Made by a program: the position numbers and the translations under genes. A DNA stretch of 64,000 nt from JACJWR01 sp963752505 (GTDB taxonomy: Bacteria > Actinomycetota > Actinomycetes > S36-B12 > UBA10799): contig CAVVYM010000003.1 in the NCBI GenBank assembly GCA_963752505.1, forward strand, positions 124,001 to 188,000. Direction: 5' to 3'. Position 1 is the stretch's first letter. Every line of letters begins with the position of its first letter. Under the pieces are notes generated by a model, which was not told the DNA's origin, ran no database searches, and saw only the letters and a list, made by a program, of their open reading frames with translations. Shown here one piece after another: positions 53,511 to 63,137 of this stretch.

Positions 53511-54290
53511 ATGCGGTACCCCGAAGGTTTGTTTGGCTGGGTAGATCTGGTGTCCACGGACGTGGACCGGGCAAAGGAGTTCTACGCCGGGCTCTTCGGC
53601 TGGTCCGCGCACGACGAACCCATGCCAGGGGGCTTGGCCTACACGCAGTTCCTGCTCGACGGCGCCAAGGTGGCCGGCTTGGGCCCGGTGCCGCCCGACA
53701 TGGCGGCCGCGGGCATGCCCAGCGCCTGGAATTCGTACGTGCTCGTGTCCGACGTTGAGGCCACCGTTGAACGCGCGGTCGCTGCTGGCGGCACCGTGGT
53801 GATGCCAGCCATGACCGTCATGGAACACGGTCGGATGGCCATGGTCGCCGACCCCGGCGGTGCTGTCGTGGGCCTTTGGCAGCCCGGCGCGCATGAGGGC
53901 GCGGACGTCTTCAACGTGCCCGGATCGTTGACGTGGAATGAACTGCAGTGCTGGGACGTGGCGAAGGTGAAGCCGTTCTACGCCGCCACCTTCGGCTGGG
54001 AGTTCGAGCCGGGCCCGCAGCCCGGGTACGAGATGTGCATGCTTGCCGCAAAGGAGGGCGACGACAAGTCGAATGGTGGCCTGCTCACGATGCCCCCCGG
54101 AGTCCCTTCCGAGATGCCGAGTTTCTGGCTGACGTACTTTGCCGTGGTCGATTGCGATGCGTCAATGCAGGCCGCCCAAGACCTCGGTGCGACGGTGATG
54201 TTCGAGGCTATGGAGATGGGGCCAGGCAAATTCGGCGGACTCATGGATCCGACCGGGGCGGGTTTCGCCATCGGCAGTTTCGGCGGCTGA
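53511..54290 (+). CDS. Two-domain VOC (glyoxalase-fold) protein
   Basis: A 259-residue protein with two VOC modules. The first (residues ~5-125) starts FGWVDLVSTDVDRAKEFYAGLFGW and ends ADPGGAVVGLWQPG; the second (~140-258) starts TWNELQCWDVAKVKPFYAATFGW and ends MDPTGAGFAIGSFGG. Metal-dependent members use His/Glu ligands, but the usual first-strand His is replaced here, so a binding rather than catalytic role is possible. The role is unknown; relatives are described as putative hydroxylases or resistance-type proteins. Confidence 0.85.
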   Translation: MRYPEGLFGWVDLVSTDVDRAKEFYAGLFGWSAHDEPMPGGLAYTQFLLDGAKVAGLGPVPPDMAAAGMPSAWNSYVLVSDVEATVERAVAAGGTVVMPAMTVMEHGRMAMVADPGGAVVGLWQPGAHEGADVFNVPGSLTWNELQCWDVAKVKPFYAATFGWEFEPGPQPGYEMCMLAAKEGDDKSNGGLLTMPPGVPSEMPSFWLTYFAVVDCDASMQAAQDLGATVMFEAMEMGPGKFGGLMDPTGAGFAIGSFGG

Positions 54291-54327
54291 CACCGCCGCG
54301 TCTCAATGCACTCGATCTCACTGCAGA

Positions 54328-54951
54328 TCACCTTCCCCCCGTCGGGGTTCTACGGATCCCTTCGCTGGCCAGTTCGAGGTCGGCCAGGGCTGTGATCACG
54401 CCAGGATCCCCACGGCGCCACGCGGCAGCTGGATCGGGGTCGATGCGCATGAGGGCGCTGATGGGCTGCCGTGAAAGGGCCCGCAGTGCGAACAGGTCGA
54501 CGTCGTCGGCGACGTTCAGGTAGCGCTCGGCCGCTGTCGCGCGGCTGATGAATCTCAGCCGCAGTGGCAGCCAGACCGCGAGCAGCACCGAGATCGCCAG
54601 GAACGCCAACGCCAGCGGCAGGAACAGGGCCAAACGTTCAACCACTTCTTGCTGACCACGACCGGCATCCGCAAGCGACTGCCCGGCAGCACTCACCCGA
54701 TCGAACGGTTCCCGAATCTCGTCGCCAACGAAAGGCAACCCACCTACCGCCTGCCCGGCCGTGGCCATGTTGTCGGTGAGCGAATCACCAACCTCCGCCA
54801 GGGTTTCGCCGGGTGCTGCTAGCGGGACGATCAGCGCGTTGAGGCGGATCGCCAACCAGATCCACAGCCCGCACCACAGCACGAAGAGCAGGTCAGCGGC
54901 GATCTGGCGGGTACGACGGCTACCGGTGTCGGCATAGATTTTCAGGGCCAT
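54328..54951 (-). CDS. Membrane protein of unknown function, two helices
   Basis: A 207-residue protein with membrane helices at about residues 18-45 and 108-130, an exported loop of about 60 residues between them rich in small and acidic residues (GDSLTDNMATAGQAVGGLPF) and a cytoplasmic C-terminus of about 75 residues. It diverges from the OYE gene; only 35 bp separate the two start codons, so their promoters overlap. No family is recognised. Confidence 0.65.
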   Translation of the reverse strand: MALKIYADTGSRRTRQIAADLLFVLWCGLWIWLAIRLNALIVPLAAPGETLAEVGDSLTDNMATAGQAVGGLPFVGDEIREPFDRVSAAGQSLADAGRGQQEVVERLALFLPLALAFLAISVLLAVWLPLRLRFISRATAAERYLNVADDVDLFALRALSRQPISALMRIDPDPAAAWRRGDPGVITALADLELASEGIRRTPTGGR

Positions 54952-54974
54952 GGCATCAATACTGCCGCCTGCAA

Positions 54975-54980
54975 TAGTGT
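54975..54980 (+). promoter_or_regulatory. OYE -10 element, leaderless layout
   Basis: TAGTGT is followed by 6 nt and the GTG at 54987. The opposite gene at 54951 would use the same 35-bp gap. Confidence 0.5.
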
Positions 54981-54986
54981 TGCCGC

Positions 54987-56084
54987 GTGGACGATCCGCT
55001 AGCTCGGCCCCTGCGTTTGCCCGATTTCGAAGTGGCGAATCGCGTTTTCATGGCCCCACTCACGCGCTCGCGTGCTGGGGCCGAGGGAGTGCCCACAGCC
55101 CTCATGGCCGACTACTACGCCCAGCGGGCCTCGGCCGGGCTCATCATCTCTGAAGCGACGAACATCTCCGAGGTGGCTCGAGGATTCGGCGATACCCCGG
55201 GACTGTTCAACGATGATCAGGTCGCCGGTTGGCGTCTGGTGACCGATGCCGTCCACCGACGCGGTGGGCGGATATTCGCGCAGTTGTGGCACACCGGGCG
55301 GGTGTCCCACGAAGACCTTCACCCAGGCCAACCCTGCGTGTCCTCCTCGGCCGTGAGCTGCGACGCCTGCATGGCCTTCGTGTTCACCGACGGGGTCGGC
55401 AAGCGCGTGCCGGCGAGCTCTCCGGTGGCGCTTGATGCTGCGGGCATCGAACAGACCATTGACGACTACTGCAACGCGGCGCTCCGGGCCATGTCGGCTG
55501 GCTTCGACGGCGTTGAGATCCACGCCGCCAACGGATACTTGCTGCACCAGTTCTTGGCCAGCAACGTCAACGAGCGGACCGACGAATACGGGGGCTCCGC
55601 GACGAATCGGGCGCGACTGGTGGTCGAAGTTACGGATGCCGTGAGCGACCGGATCGGAGCTGGCCGAGTGGCGGTGAGAGTCTCGCCCATCTTCCGCGGC
55701 AACGGCATCGCCGATCGCGACCCCGCCGAGACGTTCAGCACGGTTGGCGCGCTGTTGGACTCTCGCGGCTTGGCGTACCTCCACTTGGCCGACACTTCGG
55801 TGATGGCGAAGGGCGTCGATTCGGACATGGCCGGGGTGTTGGCCGCGATCGGTGGGTCCTACGGTGGCCGGATCGTGCTCAATGGCGCCTACGATGCCGC
55901 CCGAGCGCGCGCCGACATCGCCGAGGGTAGGGCCGACGCCATCGCCTTCGGTCGGGCCTTCCTGGCCAATCCCGATCTGCCTGCGCGGCTGTTCGCGGAT
56001 GCGCCGCTCAACCCACCGAATCCGGCGACCTACTACGGGGGCACTGAAGTCGGCTATACGGACTATCCGGCACTGCCAGGCTGA
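54987..56084 (+). CDS. Old Yellow Enzyme family NADH:flavin oxidoreductase
   Basis: A 365-residue FMN ene-reductase. MAPLTRSRAGAEGVPTALMADYYAQRAS is the N-terminal FMN site, LWHTGRVSH the segment before the substrate pocket, and EIHAANGYLLHQFLASNVNERTDEYGGS carries the paired active-site residues. The FMN phosphate site is AIAFGRAFLANPDLPARL. Such enzymes reduce activated C=C bonds, quinones or nitro compounds. The GTG start follows TAGTGT by 6 nt. No partner genes are apparent. Confidence 0.9.
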   Translation: MDDPLARPLRLPDFEVANRVFMAPLTRSRAGAEGVPTALMADYYAQRASAGLIISEATNISEVARGFGDTPGLFNDDQVAGWRLVTDAVHRRGGRIFAQLWHTGRVSHEDLHPGQPCVSSSAVSCDACMAFVFTDGVGKRVPASSPVALDAAGIEQTIDDYCNAALRAMSAGFDGVEIHAANGYLLHQFLASNVNERTDEYGGSATNRARLVVEVTDAVSDRIGAGRVAVRVSPIFRGNGIADRDPAETFSTVGALLDSRGLAYLHLADTSVMAKGVDSDMAGVLAAIGGSYGGRIVLNGAYDAARARADIAEGRADAIAFGRAFLANPDLPARLFADAPLNPPNPATYYGGTEVGYTDYPALPG

Positions 56085-56127
56085 GGTTCGTCGGGCCCAT
56101 GCGCCGCGCCGGCCATAGCGCCGGGGA

Positions 56128-57756
<1,629 letters not shown>

Positions 57757-58046
57757 GTCGGCCCTCCGATCCGGGGTACCTCCGGTGCGGCCGGAACCCC
57801 TGTGATTCACCGTAGCGGCGGTGTGTGCAACGCGTGGGAACCGCATTGCTCGGGCTACGCCGGTGCGAAGCCGAGGCAGCGCCGAATAGATCCTGCTGTG
57901 CGGCAGTATTCTGCCCTGGCACTACTCGTGCCATCGTCCCTCGAACATAGAGCCGGAACCGACGAGGTGGGGCAGATGGCAGTTGCCGAACAGAACGCCA
58001 AGCAGGTGTAGGGCCTGCAAACCCGGGGGTTCTCGGTGCAGGGTCG

Positions 58047-58361
58047 TTAGTCCCACCAACCCCCTTCGTCGTGAAATCCGTTGCGCCGGCGGCGCTCCTC
58101 TTTGTCGATCCGGGAGAAGATCTGCTCCGGGCGGCCAGCGGCCCAGGTTCCCAGCCCTCGGCAGAGCACGAGGAGTTCGTCCTCGAGTCGGGTGCGAATA
58201 GCGTCACGGTCTGGGAACGGAGCGCTGTCGTCGCGGGCCCATCGGTCAAGCTCGACCTCGTAGGCCTGAGCGACGGCTTGGTCGAGATGCAGCCGGGCCC
58301 GCACGTTGACCTCGGCGCGCACGGCCGCCGAAGGGCGCCGGTCGAACGGGGTTTCAGGCAT
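58047..58361 (-). CDS. Hypothetical protein, 104 residues
   Basis: A soluble, helical, charged protein (RARLHLDQAVAQAYEVELDRW, then RTRLEDELLVLCRGLGTW) ending in RNGFHDEGGWWD. GGGAGG lies close to the ATG at 58361. No family, signal peptide or membrane segment is recognised. It marks the right end of clearly chromosomal sequence before the accessory region. Confidence 0.6.
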   Translation of the reverse strand: MPETPFDRRPSAAVRAEVNVRARLHLDQAVAQAYEVELDRWARDDSAPFPDRDAIRTRLEDELLVLCRGLGTWAAGRPEQIFSRIDKEERRRRNGFHDEGGWWD

Positions 58362-58974
58362 GATCCTCCCTCTCCCGAGCAGCAGGTCCGTCCGGTTGTG
58401 GACAGAGTTCACCTGCGTCGGTCGCTCGGGAGGGGGATCTCGCTCTACCCGGGCAGTCCAACCACGGGACGGCTGCGAACATTCCACATCTGAGCCCAAC
58501 GGGACTTCGGCACTGCTCGGGCGGCAAGTCGGCACCGGAACAGCACCGACTCGTCGGTTCCCGTGGACCACGAGCGCGATGCCGCCGCACAGGTCTAGGG
58601 GGTGTAGGCGGCGATTTCTGAGACTCGGAGCACCGACCATTGGCATTGGTGAGCGTGTCGTAACTCTCGAGGTCGATCACGGCCATCGGTCCGCCTGGCT
58701 CGCACACAAGCATGACTTCCGACCCATTCCCCACGTTCGAGACGGCCACGCCCCAACCCAACCAGGACGTCTCCACATCGAAATTGGGCTGGGTGACAGT
58801 GGCAACCACTTTGGCCGCCTTTGACGTGGGGATGTCGATGTTCAGGTACTGCGGGAACGGATCCGTGGGGTACAGATTCAGCGTGCCGCCGCTCTCATCC
58901 CAGGAGAGGCCGGGTTCGACTCTGAACTCCACGTCACGCGAGGTGGTGTAGTCCTTTGGCAGATCAAGACTCAT
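58354..58974 (-). CDS. Hypothetical beta-rich protein, 3' part doubtful
   Basis: The ATG at 58974 has GAGGTG 6 nt upstream. The first ~110 residues (DYTTSRDVEFRVEPG, then LNIDIPTSKAAKVVATVTQP, then MAVIDLESYDTLTN) read like a real beta-sandwich protein. From about 58640 onward the translation turns into a Pro/Arg-rich string with no secondary-structure signal and overlaps the next gene, which suggests a truncated or frameshifted 3' end. It lies 55 nt downstream of the asparagine-synthetase-like gene and was probably in the same operon. Not recognised. Confidence 0.45.
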   Translation of the reverse strand: MSLDLPKDYTTSRDVEFRVEPGLSWDESGGTLNLYPTDPFPQYLNIDIPTSKAAKVVATVTQPNFDVETSWLGWGVAVSNVGNGSEVMLVCEPGGPMAVIDLESYDTLTNANGRCSESQKSPPTPPRPVRRHRARGPREPTSRCCSGADLPPEQCRSPVGLRCGMFAAVPWLDCPGRARSPSRATDAGELCPQPDGPAAREREDHA

Positions 58975-59029
58975 GGCGCTCACCTCGCCCTACTCCCCAA
59001 TTTCCACGGAACTCCGCCCCGGCGCGCCG

Positions 59030-60034
59030 TCACCTCAGGCTTGGAGAAGGGGGGAGCGCATCCAGCCAGGCCAGCCATGCCCGCGCGCGGTCGAGGTTTC
59101 GGACTTGGCGGATCAACAAAGCGTCGCCCTGCGTCGAGAGCTTCGCGGCCTGTCGGAGTTTGCCCGCATCAACGAGGTCAAGAAGGACCCCTGGCGCCTC
59201 CTCCATCACCCTCTCCACCCTCGCGGCAACCGCCCGTTGGATCCCACTTGCCGGGTAGTCCCGAATGTAGGCACCCATGTTCTTGCCGCGGCGCCACACG
59301 ACCTTGCCCGGCAATAGATCCGCGACCGATCGGCGCATAAGCAGCCGGTCGCGCCTAAAGTTGGCCTTCTCGATGGCCGGGGTCGAAAGATACTGCTGGA
59401 TTAGCCGCGCGTCCAGGAGCGGCCAACTCATTTCCACACCTAACTTGGCGGCCACAAGTGAACACTCAACGGTTCGGTTGCTGACGTGAGCGCCCTGAAG
59501 GCGCTTGATGACTCTTGCGTTTACGGACTCGCCTCGCCATGCCCAGGTGGCCCTCGTCGACGCATATGCTTGTGCAACTTCGGGGATCTGGACAACGTCT
59601 TGGCCAAGGATTGAGGCGCGGATCTCCAAGTCGCCTGTCCATGTCCTGTGGGTCTGGCCGTATCCCAACTCCGCTCGCCACTGTGCAGCCAACTGTTGCA
59701 GCCCGCGTACTGGATGCCCAAATTGCGCACCCAGTGATCCAAGGAGCCGACGCCGGGCGACCATTTCGGCGACCAAGGCACGCGACACCGGCGCTGAGAC
59801 GCCCTCGTCCCCGCCGAACCCGGACAGCAGGGTGCGGCCCCCTTGTGCAACGACTGCTTCACTCATGGTTCGGGTGAATTGGTCCATCCCTGACTGCGTC
59901 GGAACGCCCAGGCACGGCAGCGAGAGAGACCTGTATTCGTCTTCCTCAATCTCAAAAAGCATATGGGTCGAGGTCACTCGAGCCTTCTGACAGATGGCAA
60001 TCTCCGATTCAGGCTCCAGCCGTCCATCCGCGTG
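59030..60034 (-). pseudogene. Asparagine-synthetase-like (amide/isopeptide-forming) protein, N-terminally truncated
   Basis: The frame is open from the IS-like end at 60034 to a stop at 59030. It carries the C-terminal half of an asparagine-synthetase fold: LLSGFGGDEGVSAPVSRALVAEM, MSWPLLDARLIQQYLSTP and RRDRLLMRRSVADLLPGKVVWRRGK. The glutaminase-like domain and the SGGxDSS ATP-pyrophosphatase loop, which should come first, are missing. The homology runs out exactly at an IS21-like terminus. GFGGDEG and the overall form resemble cyclases/amidases of peptide natural products such as lasso peptides, but no precursor peptide or protease lies nearby. A GTG at 59977 could give a 315-residue remnant. 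Confidence 0.7.
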
Positions 60035-60083
60035 TCAACAGCGGTTGAACATTGAGCCGGTTTCTGCGGTTGAAAGTTGAGCC
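60033..60083. mobile_element. IS21-like terminal repeats, remnant end
   Basis: The sequence begins TGTCAACA at 60033 and holds two 18-bp direct repeats, GCGGTTGAACATTGAGCC (60041-60058) and GCGGTTGAAAGTTGAGCC (60066-60083), differing at two positions and spaced 25 bp start to start. Multiple short terminal repeats starting with TG are typical of IS21-family ends. No istA or istB follows, so only the terminus remains. It coincides with the break in the asparagine-synthetase-like gene. Confidence 0.5.
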
Positions 60084-60320
60084 ACCTCTGGTTGTCAGTC
60101 TTGGTCGTTGGCGGCTGTGGTCCGTCACCGATTCCGCTTCGCTTGAGGCCGACATCCCGGCGTTGGCGCAGATGTGGCAGGCCCGAGAAGCATTCTGGCT
60201 GTTCTACCCCAAGAAGCCGCACGTGAGCACGGATCTCGGCAGGGATCGGGTCTGCTCGATGAGTAAGGCTCCGGCCCCTCCCTGCAATCCCGATCCTCCC
60301 AGGCAGGCCAACTCCAACCA
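60084..60320 (+). other. Intergenic stretch with a possible gene relic
   Basis: No complete gene is visible. On the plus strand bases 60125-60260 can be read as DSASLEADIPALAQMWQAREA and FWLFYPKKPHVSTDL, which looks like protein-coding sequence, but it lacks a start and runs into the tRNA-derived repeat at 60321. It could be the tail of a gene cut by integration. I do not recognise it. Confidence 0.3.
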
Positions 60321-60490
60321 GAGCCGCGTGTCGGAATCGAACCGACGACCGTCCGCTTACAAGACGGAAGCACGATCGCGGGTTTCGTGCTTGGAATGAC
60401 CTTCCGTCTCGGCGATTACTGCAGATTTGCTACACGGATTCCTTTGCTAGACGGATTTCGCCGGAGGTAGTTCGGGGAGGGTGGCGGCGG
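60321..60490 (-). repeat. att-like site A: tRNA-Thr 3' half plus element arm
   Basis: Bases 60321-60363 are identical to the 3' half of the tRNA-Thr gene at 63713-63755 (43 of 43). The next ~127 bp are not tRNA but recur after the second copy at 61678. This arm holds a stem AAGCACGA/TCGTGCTT (60368-60375 and 60385-60392) nested in AGACGGAAG/CTTCCGTCT (60362-60370 and 60401-60409), and two 16-bp direct repeats around GCTASACGGATT (60425-60458). This is what an attL site with integrase arm-binding repeats would look like. Confidence 0.75.
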
Positions 60491-60724
60491 CACCGTCCCT
60501 GCCTGGCTGAGATGAAATCGCGAGCGCAGCTCGCACCCGAGTGGGGAGTGTCGCTCTCCACTCCTGAAGCGGCTGAGCGCTCGGGTCGACTTCCCGACGG
60601 CGGTACGACTTGGCGGGCCGGTCCGTTGGGTGGCCGATTCGGCGCCGACGACCGGTGAGGGGGTGCGGGTGCGTCGGGATGGCCTTGCCGACACCGTGGT
60701 GGCGCTTGAGGGACACCATGGCGC

Positions 60725-60991
60725 TTAGCCGGGTCGGTAGACATCCGAGCGATGGTCGATGCGGAGGATCTCGACGAGATTGGCGTCATCGTCAATCGCG
60801 TACAGGATCCGATACGACCCGCGCCGGGCGCCGAAGAGGCCCTCGAGTTCCCGCTGGAGAGGCTTGCCCACGCGATGCGGAGATGTGGCCAAGTCGCCGA
60901 AGGCGAACTCGACGATCGCGGGGACGATGCGCGGAGGGACGCGCTGGAGGTCCCGAACTGCGGTGGCGGTCAGGACGACCTCGTGGGTCAT
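60725..60991 (-). CDS. RelE/ParE-type toxin
   Basis: An 88-residue protein of the RelE/ParE superfamily: MTHEVVLTATAVRDLQRVPP, LQRELEGLFGARRGSYRILYAIDDDANLVEILRIDHRSDVY. The GLFGARRGSYRILY and the C-terminal basic/Tyr residues match ribosome-dependent mRNA endonucleases of the RelE type. Its ATG overlaps the antitoxin stop by 4 bp, the usual coupled order antitoxin-toxin. Target cleavage is inferred from the family. Confidence 0.88.
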   Translation of the reverse strand: MTHEVVLTATAVRDLQRVPPRIVPAIVEFAFGDLATSPHRVGKPLQRELEGLFGARRGSYRILYAIDDDANLVEILRIDHRSDVYRPG

Positions 60992-61269
60992 TGGTGACGG
61001 GTCGGGACGTTGAACTCGGCTCGAATTTGCTCCTGCGTTTGGACGCGGCCGGCGGCCACGTCCGCCTTCGCCTCGCCGATGGTCTCGCGAATCCCCGGCT
61101 GCGATAACCAGAACAGCGTCTCCTGGAGGGACTCCCACTCGTCCATACCGATCAGCACCGCGGCCGGAGTGCCGTTCTTGGTGATCGTGACCTGCTCGTG
61201 CGTGACTGATGCGGCGTCGACCAGGTCGTTGAGCCGGTCCTTCACTTTGGAGATCGGAAGGGTCTGCAT
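60988..61269 (-). CDS. Phd/YefM-type antitoxin
   Basis: A 93-residue antitoxin: the N-terminal DNA-binding fold LPISKVKDRLNDLVDAASVTHEQVTITKNGTPAAVLIGMDEW is characteristic of the Phd/YefM family, and the C-terminal helix (RETIGEAKADVAAGRVQTQEQ) should wrap the toxin. A good promoter TTGGCA-N17-TATGCT ends 6 nt before the ATG, so the operon looks leaderless. Autorepression by the antitoxin-toxin complex is expected for the family. Confidence 0.9.
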   Translation of the reverse strand: MQTLPISKVKDRLNDLVDAASVTHEQVTITKNGTPAAVLIGMDEWESLQETLFWLSQPGIRETIGEAKADVAAGRVQTQEQIRAEFNVPTRHQ

Positions 61270-61275
61270 AGTGGC

Positions 61276-61304
61276 AGCATAGGCGTGAATAAGGGCCCTG
61301 CCAA
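61276..61304 (-). promoter_or_regulatory. Toxin-antitoxin promoter, leaderless
   Basis: On the minus strand TTGGCA (61304-61299), a 17-nt spacer, TATGCT (61281-61276), then 6 nt and the antitoxin ATG at 61269. It is the best-conserved promoter in the window. Confidence 0.7.
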
Positions 61305-61677
61305 GGCCATGAGGCGGACTTGGGGGAGGCCTTGGTGGGGGCCGGTCCCGGTGCGGTGCGGCAGTTGGGCGGCCGCCTTGCGCGTTCCGGGCGATCGACC
61401 TGTGGCAACTCAGCCACGAAGTCCCCCGATGGCGCCGGGCGAGTGCGACCTCAAGAACAAGGGCGAACTTCGCACGCAACTTCGCCAACTGCGCGGGGAT
61501 GGCAATGCGACCCCAGCGAGAGTCAACCGGGGATAGTTTAGCTGCGGCGGTTCCTGCCACGAATCTGCAGCCGCGGTAGCCGATTTGCCCGGACCTGGCC
61601 AGGTTCGCCAGGGCCGGGCCCCACTCAGGTCAATCCAACATTCGCGTATCCACACAGGTCAGAACCACATTTAACCA
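61305..61677. other. Gene-free part of cassette 1
   Basis: About 370 bp upstream of the toxin-antitoxin operon. Short frames on both strands have no recognisable protein features, and I see no repeats or RNA gene here. Confidence 0.4.
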
Positions 61678-61830
61678 GAGCCGCGTGTCGGAATCGTACC
61701 GACCACCGTCCGCCTACAAGACGGAAGCACGATCGCCGTTTTCGTGCTCAGAATGACCTTCCGTCTGGTCGATTGCTACAGATCTACTAGACGGATTTCG
61801 CCGGAGGTAGTTCAGGGAGGGTGGCGGCGG
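61678..61830 (-). repeat. att-like site B: diverged tRNA-Thr 3' half plus element arm
   Basis: Bases 61678-61720 match the tRNA-Thr 3' half with three substitutions (positions 20, 27 and 37 of 43). The following ~110 bp match the arm after copy A, including the AGACGGAAG/CTTCCGTCT inverted repeat (61719-61727 and 61758-61766) and TAGACGGATTTCGCCGGAGG. Copy B has only one of the two 16-bp direct repeats seen in A. The greater divergence suggests B is the older junction. Confidence 0.72.
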
Positions 61831-61839
61831 CCAAGGCAC

Positions 61840-61974
61840 CGCACACCTTCGGTGCCGGTGTCCCAGAACGGTCTTACCAACCACCCGAACCCGCCACCCC
61901 GGTCTCAACCGCGACGAAGGCAAACGGAGTAGGCGCGCCTTGGTTTGGGTGATGTCCACCACGTCAACGTCCAC
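61840..61974 (-). pseudogene. Possible Phd-type antitoxin relic
   Basis: From a GTG at 61974 the minus strand reads VDVDVVDITQTKARLLRL, close to the N-terminus of Phd/VapB-type antitoxins (VDITxAKAxLSRL), after which a frame change would be needed to continue with an EVEAG-like segment. No complete frame survives. The match is short, so this is a tentative call. Confidence 0.3.
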
Positions 61975-62120
61975 GTCCCCGGACCTTCGCAGTGACGATG
62001 GCGCCTACTTGGTCGCGTCAGGCATGCGGCCGAGCCTCGGGGGGATGTGGTCCCCCGTGTCGCCGCTGCTGCGTCGCTGTCGCGTCTGGCTTGCGCCCAG
62101 CACTGCCAGATCCCGCGCAC

Positions 62121-62747
62121 TCATGGCGCACCGAGGCCGAGCCGCTGGCGGGCGACGGGGCCGGGTGCATCGTCGGCGAGCCATCCCGCCCAGTCGCCGC
62201 CAGCTCCCATGTATCCGGAGTACAGCTTCGCCACGGCCTCGGGGTCCGAGGCGATCTCATCCCAGGAGCGCCCGGCCAGGGCGGGATGTTCGTCCTTCAG
62301 CGACTGCAGCAAGAGGGCGGCTTGCCAGTCATTGAGGACGGGCTGTAGAGAGAAGTAGGGCAAGAGCTTGTCGAGTCGTGGATCTTGGACCGCGTCGATG
62401 CGCAGGTAGTCGTGCTCAAGGGCGTAGCCGATGAGTCCGCGGACCGTGCGGGCCTTGATTCGGTAGGGGCCGATGGAGGAGTTGAGACGGTACACGAGAT
62501 GCGGGGCCAGGACGCCAACGCTGTCCTGGGCGTCCTTCACCAGCCTGCGCCACGTCGGGAGCCCCTGGTACCACCGGACCTCCGCGCCTCGCACAGCGTC
62601 GAGGACGCTCTCGGGCACCATCGGCCCCCGAAGTCGCACATTCATCCGGTCGACCAGTCTGGATCGCCTGACCGCGAGGATCATTAACAGGGCGAGCAGC
62701 AGGAGCGCACCGAGGGCTACGCCAGCTTCAAGCGACACCCAATCCAT
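62121..62747 (-). CDS. Hypothetical single-span membrane protein
   Basis: A 208-residue protein with one N-terminal membrane helix (residues ~8-27), a basic stop-transfer segment (RRSRLVDRMNVRLRG) and a soluble, mostly helical cytoplasmic domain ending GDWAGWLADDAPGPVARQR. TAGCAT ends 6 nt before the ATG, the same leaderless layout as backbone genes, so it is probably expressed. I do not recognise the family. It is the only intact non-toxin-antitoxin gene in the tRNA-Thr cassettes. Confidence 0.65.
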   Translation of the reverse strand: MDWVSLEAGVALGALLLLALLMILAVRRSRLVDRMNVRLRGPMVPESVLDAVRGAEVRWYQGLPTWRRLVKDAQDSVGVLAPHLVYRLNSSIGPYRIKARTVRGLIGYALEHDYLRIDAVQDPRLDKLLPYFSLQPVLNDWQAALLLQSLKDEHPALAGRSWDEIASDPEAVAKLYSGYMGAGGDWAGWLADDAPGPVARQRLGLGAP

Positions 62748-62909
62748 GGCGACATGCTACGGCGCGCCAGGAGCCCCGGCGACTGGCGCGGTGGACCTGG
62801 GAGTCGGCGCAGATCGTAAGGCTTCCCCCCTCCGAAGCCCGGCGTGCTGCCGGCGATCTGCGCTCGACGGGTGAAGCTCTTGCCACCGGGTGCCGCCACG
62901 GGAAGGGGC

Positions 62910-63137
62910 GTGATCCGTGTCGCCGGTTGGGCGACGGTCGTCTCGGCCGCGACGGTGGCGTACGCCGGGTCCATCGTGGCGTTCACGATGCTCCCGCTTC
63001 CGCAGGTCACCGCCGATTTCTGCACGCGCCGCGAACTACACGAATACCGGAGCCTGGTGCCAGGCTCGTCCTTCGCGCAGGTGCTTGACTACGCCGCCGC
63101 GAACGGGGCGATCGCCTCGCTGACGAGCACTGCGTTT
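62910..63137 (+). pseudogene. VanZ-like protein, N-terminal fragment
   Basis: From a GTG at 62910 the first 76 codons read like an actinobacterial VanZ-type membrane protein: VAYAGSIVAFTMLPLPQVTADFC, then LVPGSSFAQVLDYAAANG and ASLTSTAF. After that point the homology stops and the sequence becomes the antisense of a yefM antitoxin. The rest of VanZ is absent, so it is a fragment. Confidence 0.6.

Larger units (their letters stand above)
60321..61677. mobile_element. Putative tRNA-Thr cassette 1, toxin-antitoxin cargo
   Basis: A 1357-bp interval from att-like copy A to copy B. It contains the shared arm, about 230 bp without a recognisable gene, a complete RelE/YefM-type toxin-antitoxin pair and about 400 bp of non-coding sequence. 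No integrase, excisionase or transposase is present, so movement would need a recombinase supplied in trans. The boundaries are set by the repeated tRNA 3' halves. Confidence 0.55.

Noticed and set aside
58354..60034. Lasso-peptide gene cluster
   Set aside because: Only half of a cyclase-like gene is present; no precursor peptide, leader peptidase or RRE protein can be seen.
60321..60375. A second complete tRNA-Thr at 60321
   Set aside because: Only the 3' half matches; D arm and 5' acceptor strand are missing, so no cloverleaf can form. The same holds at 61678.
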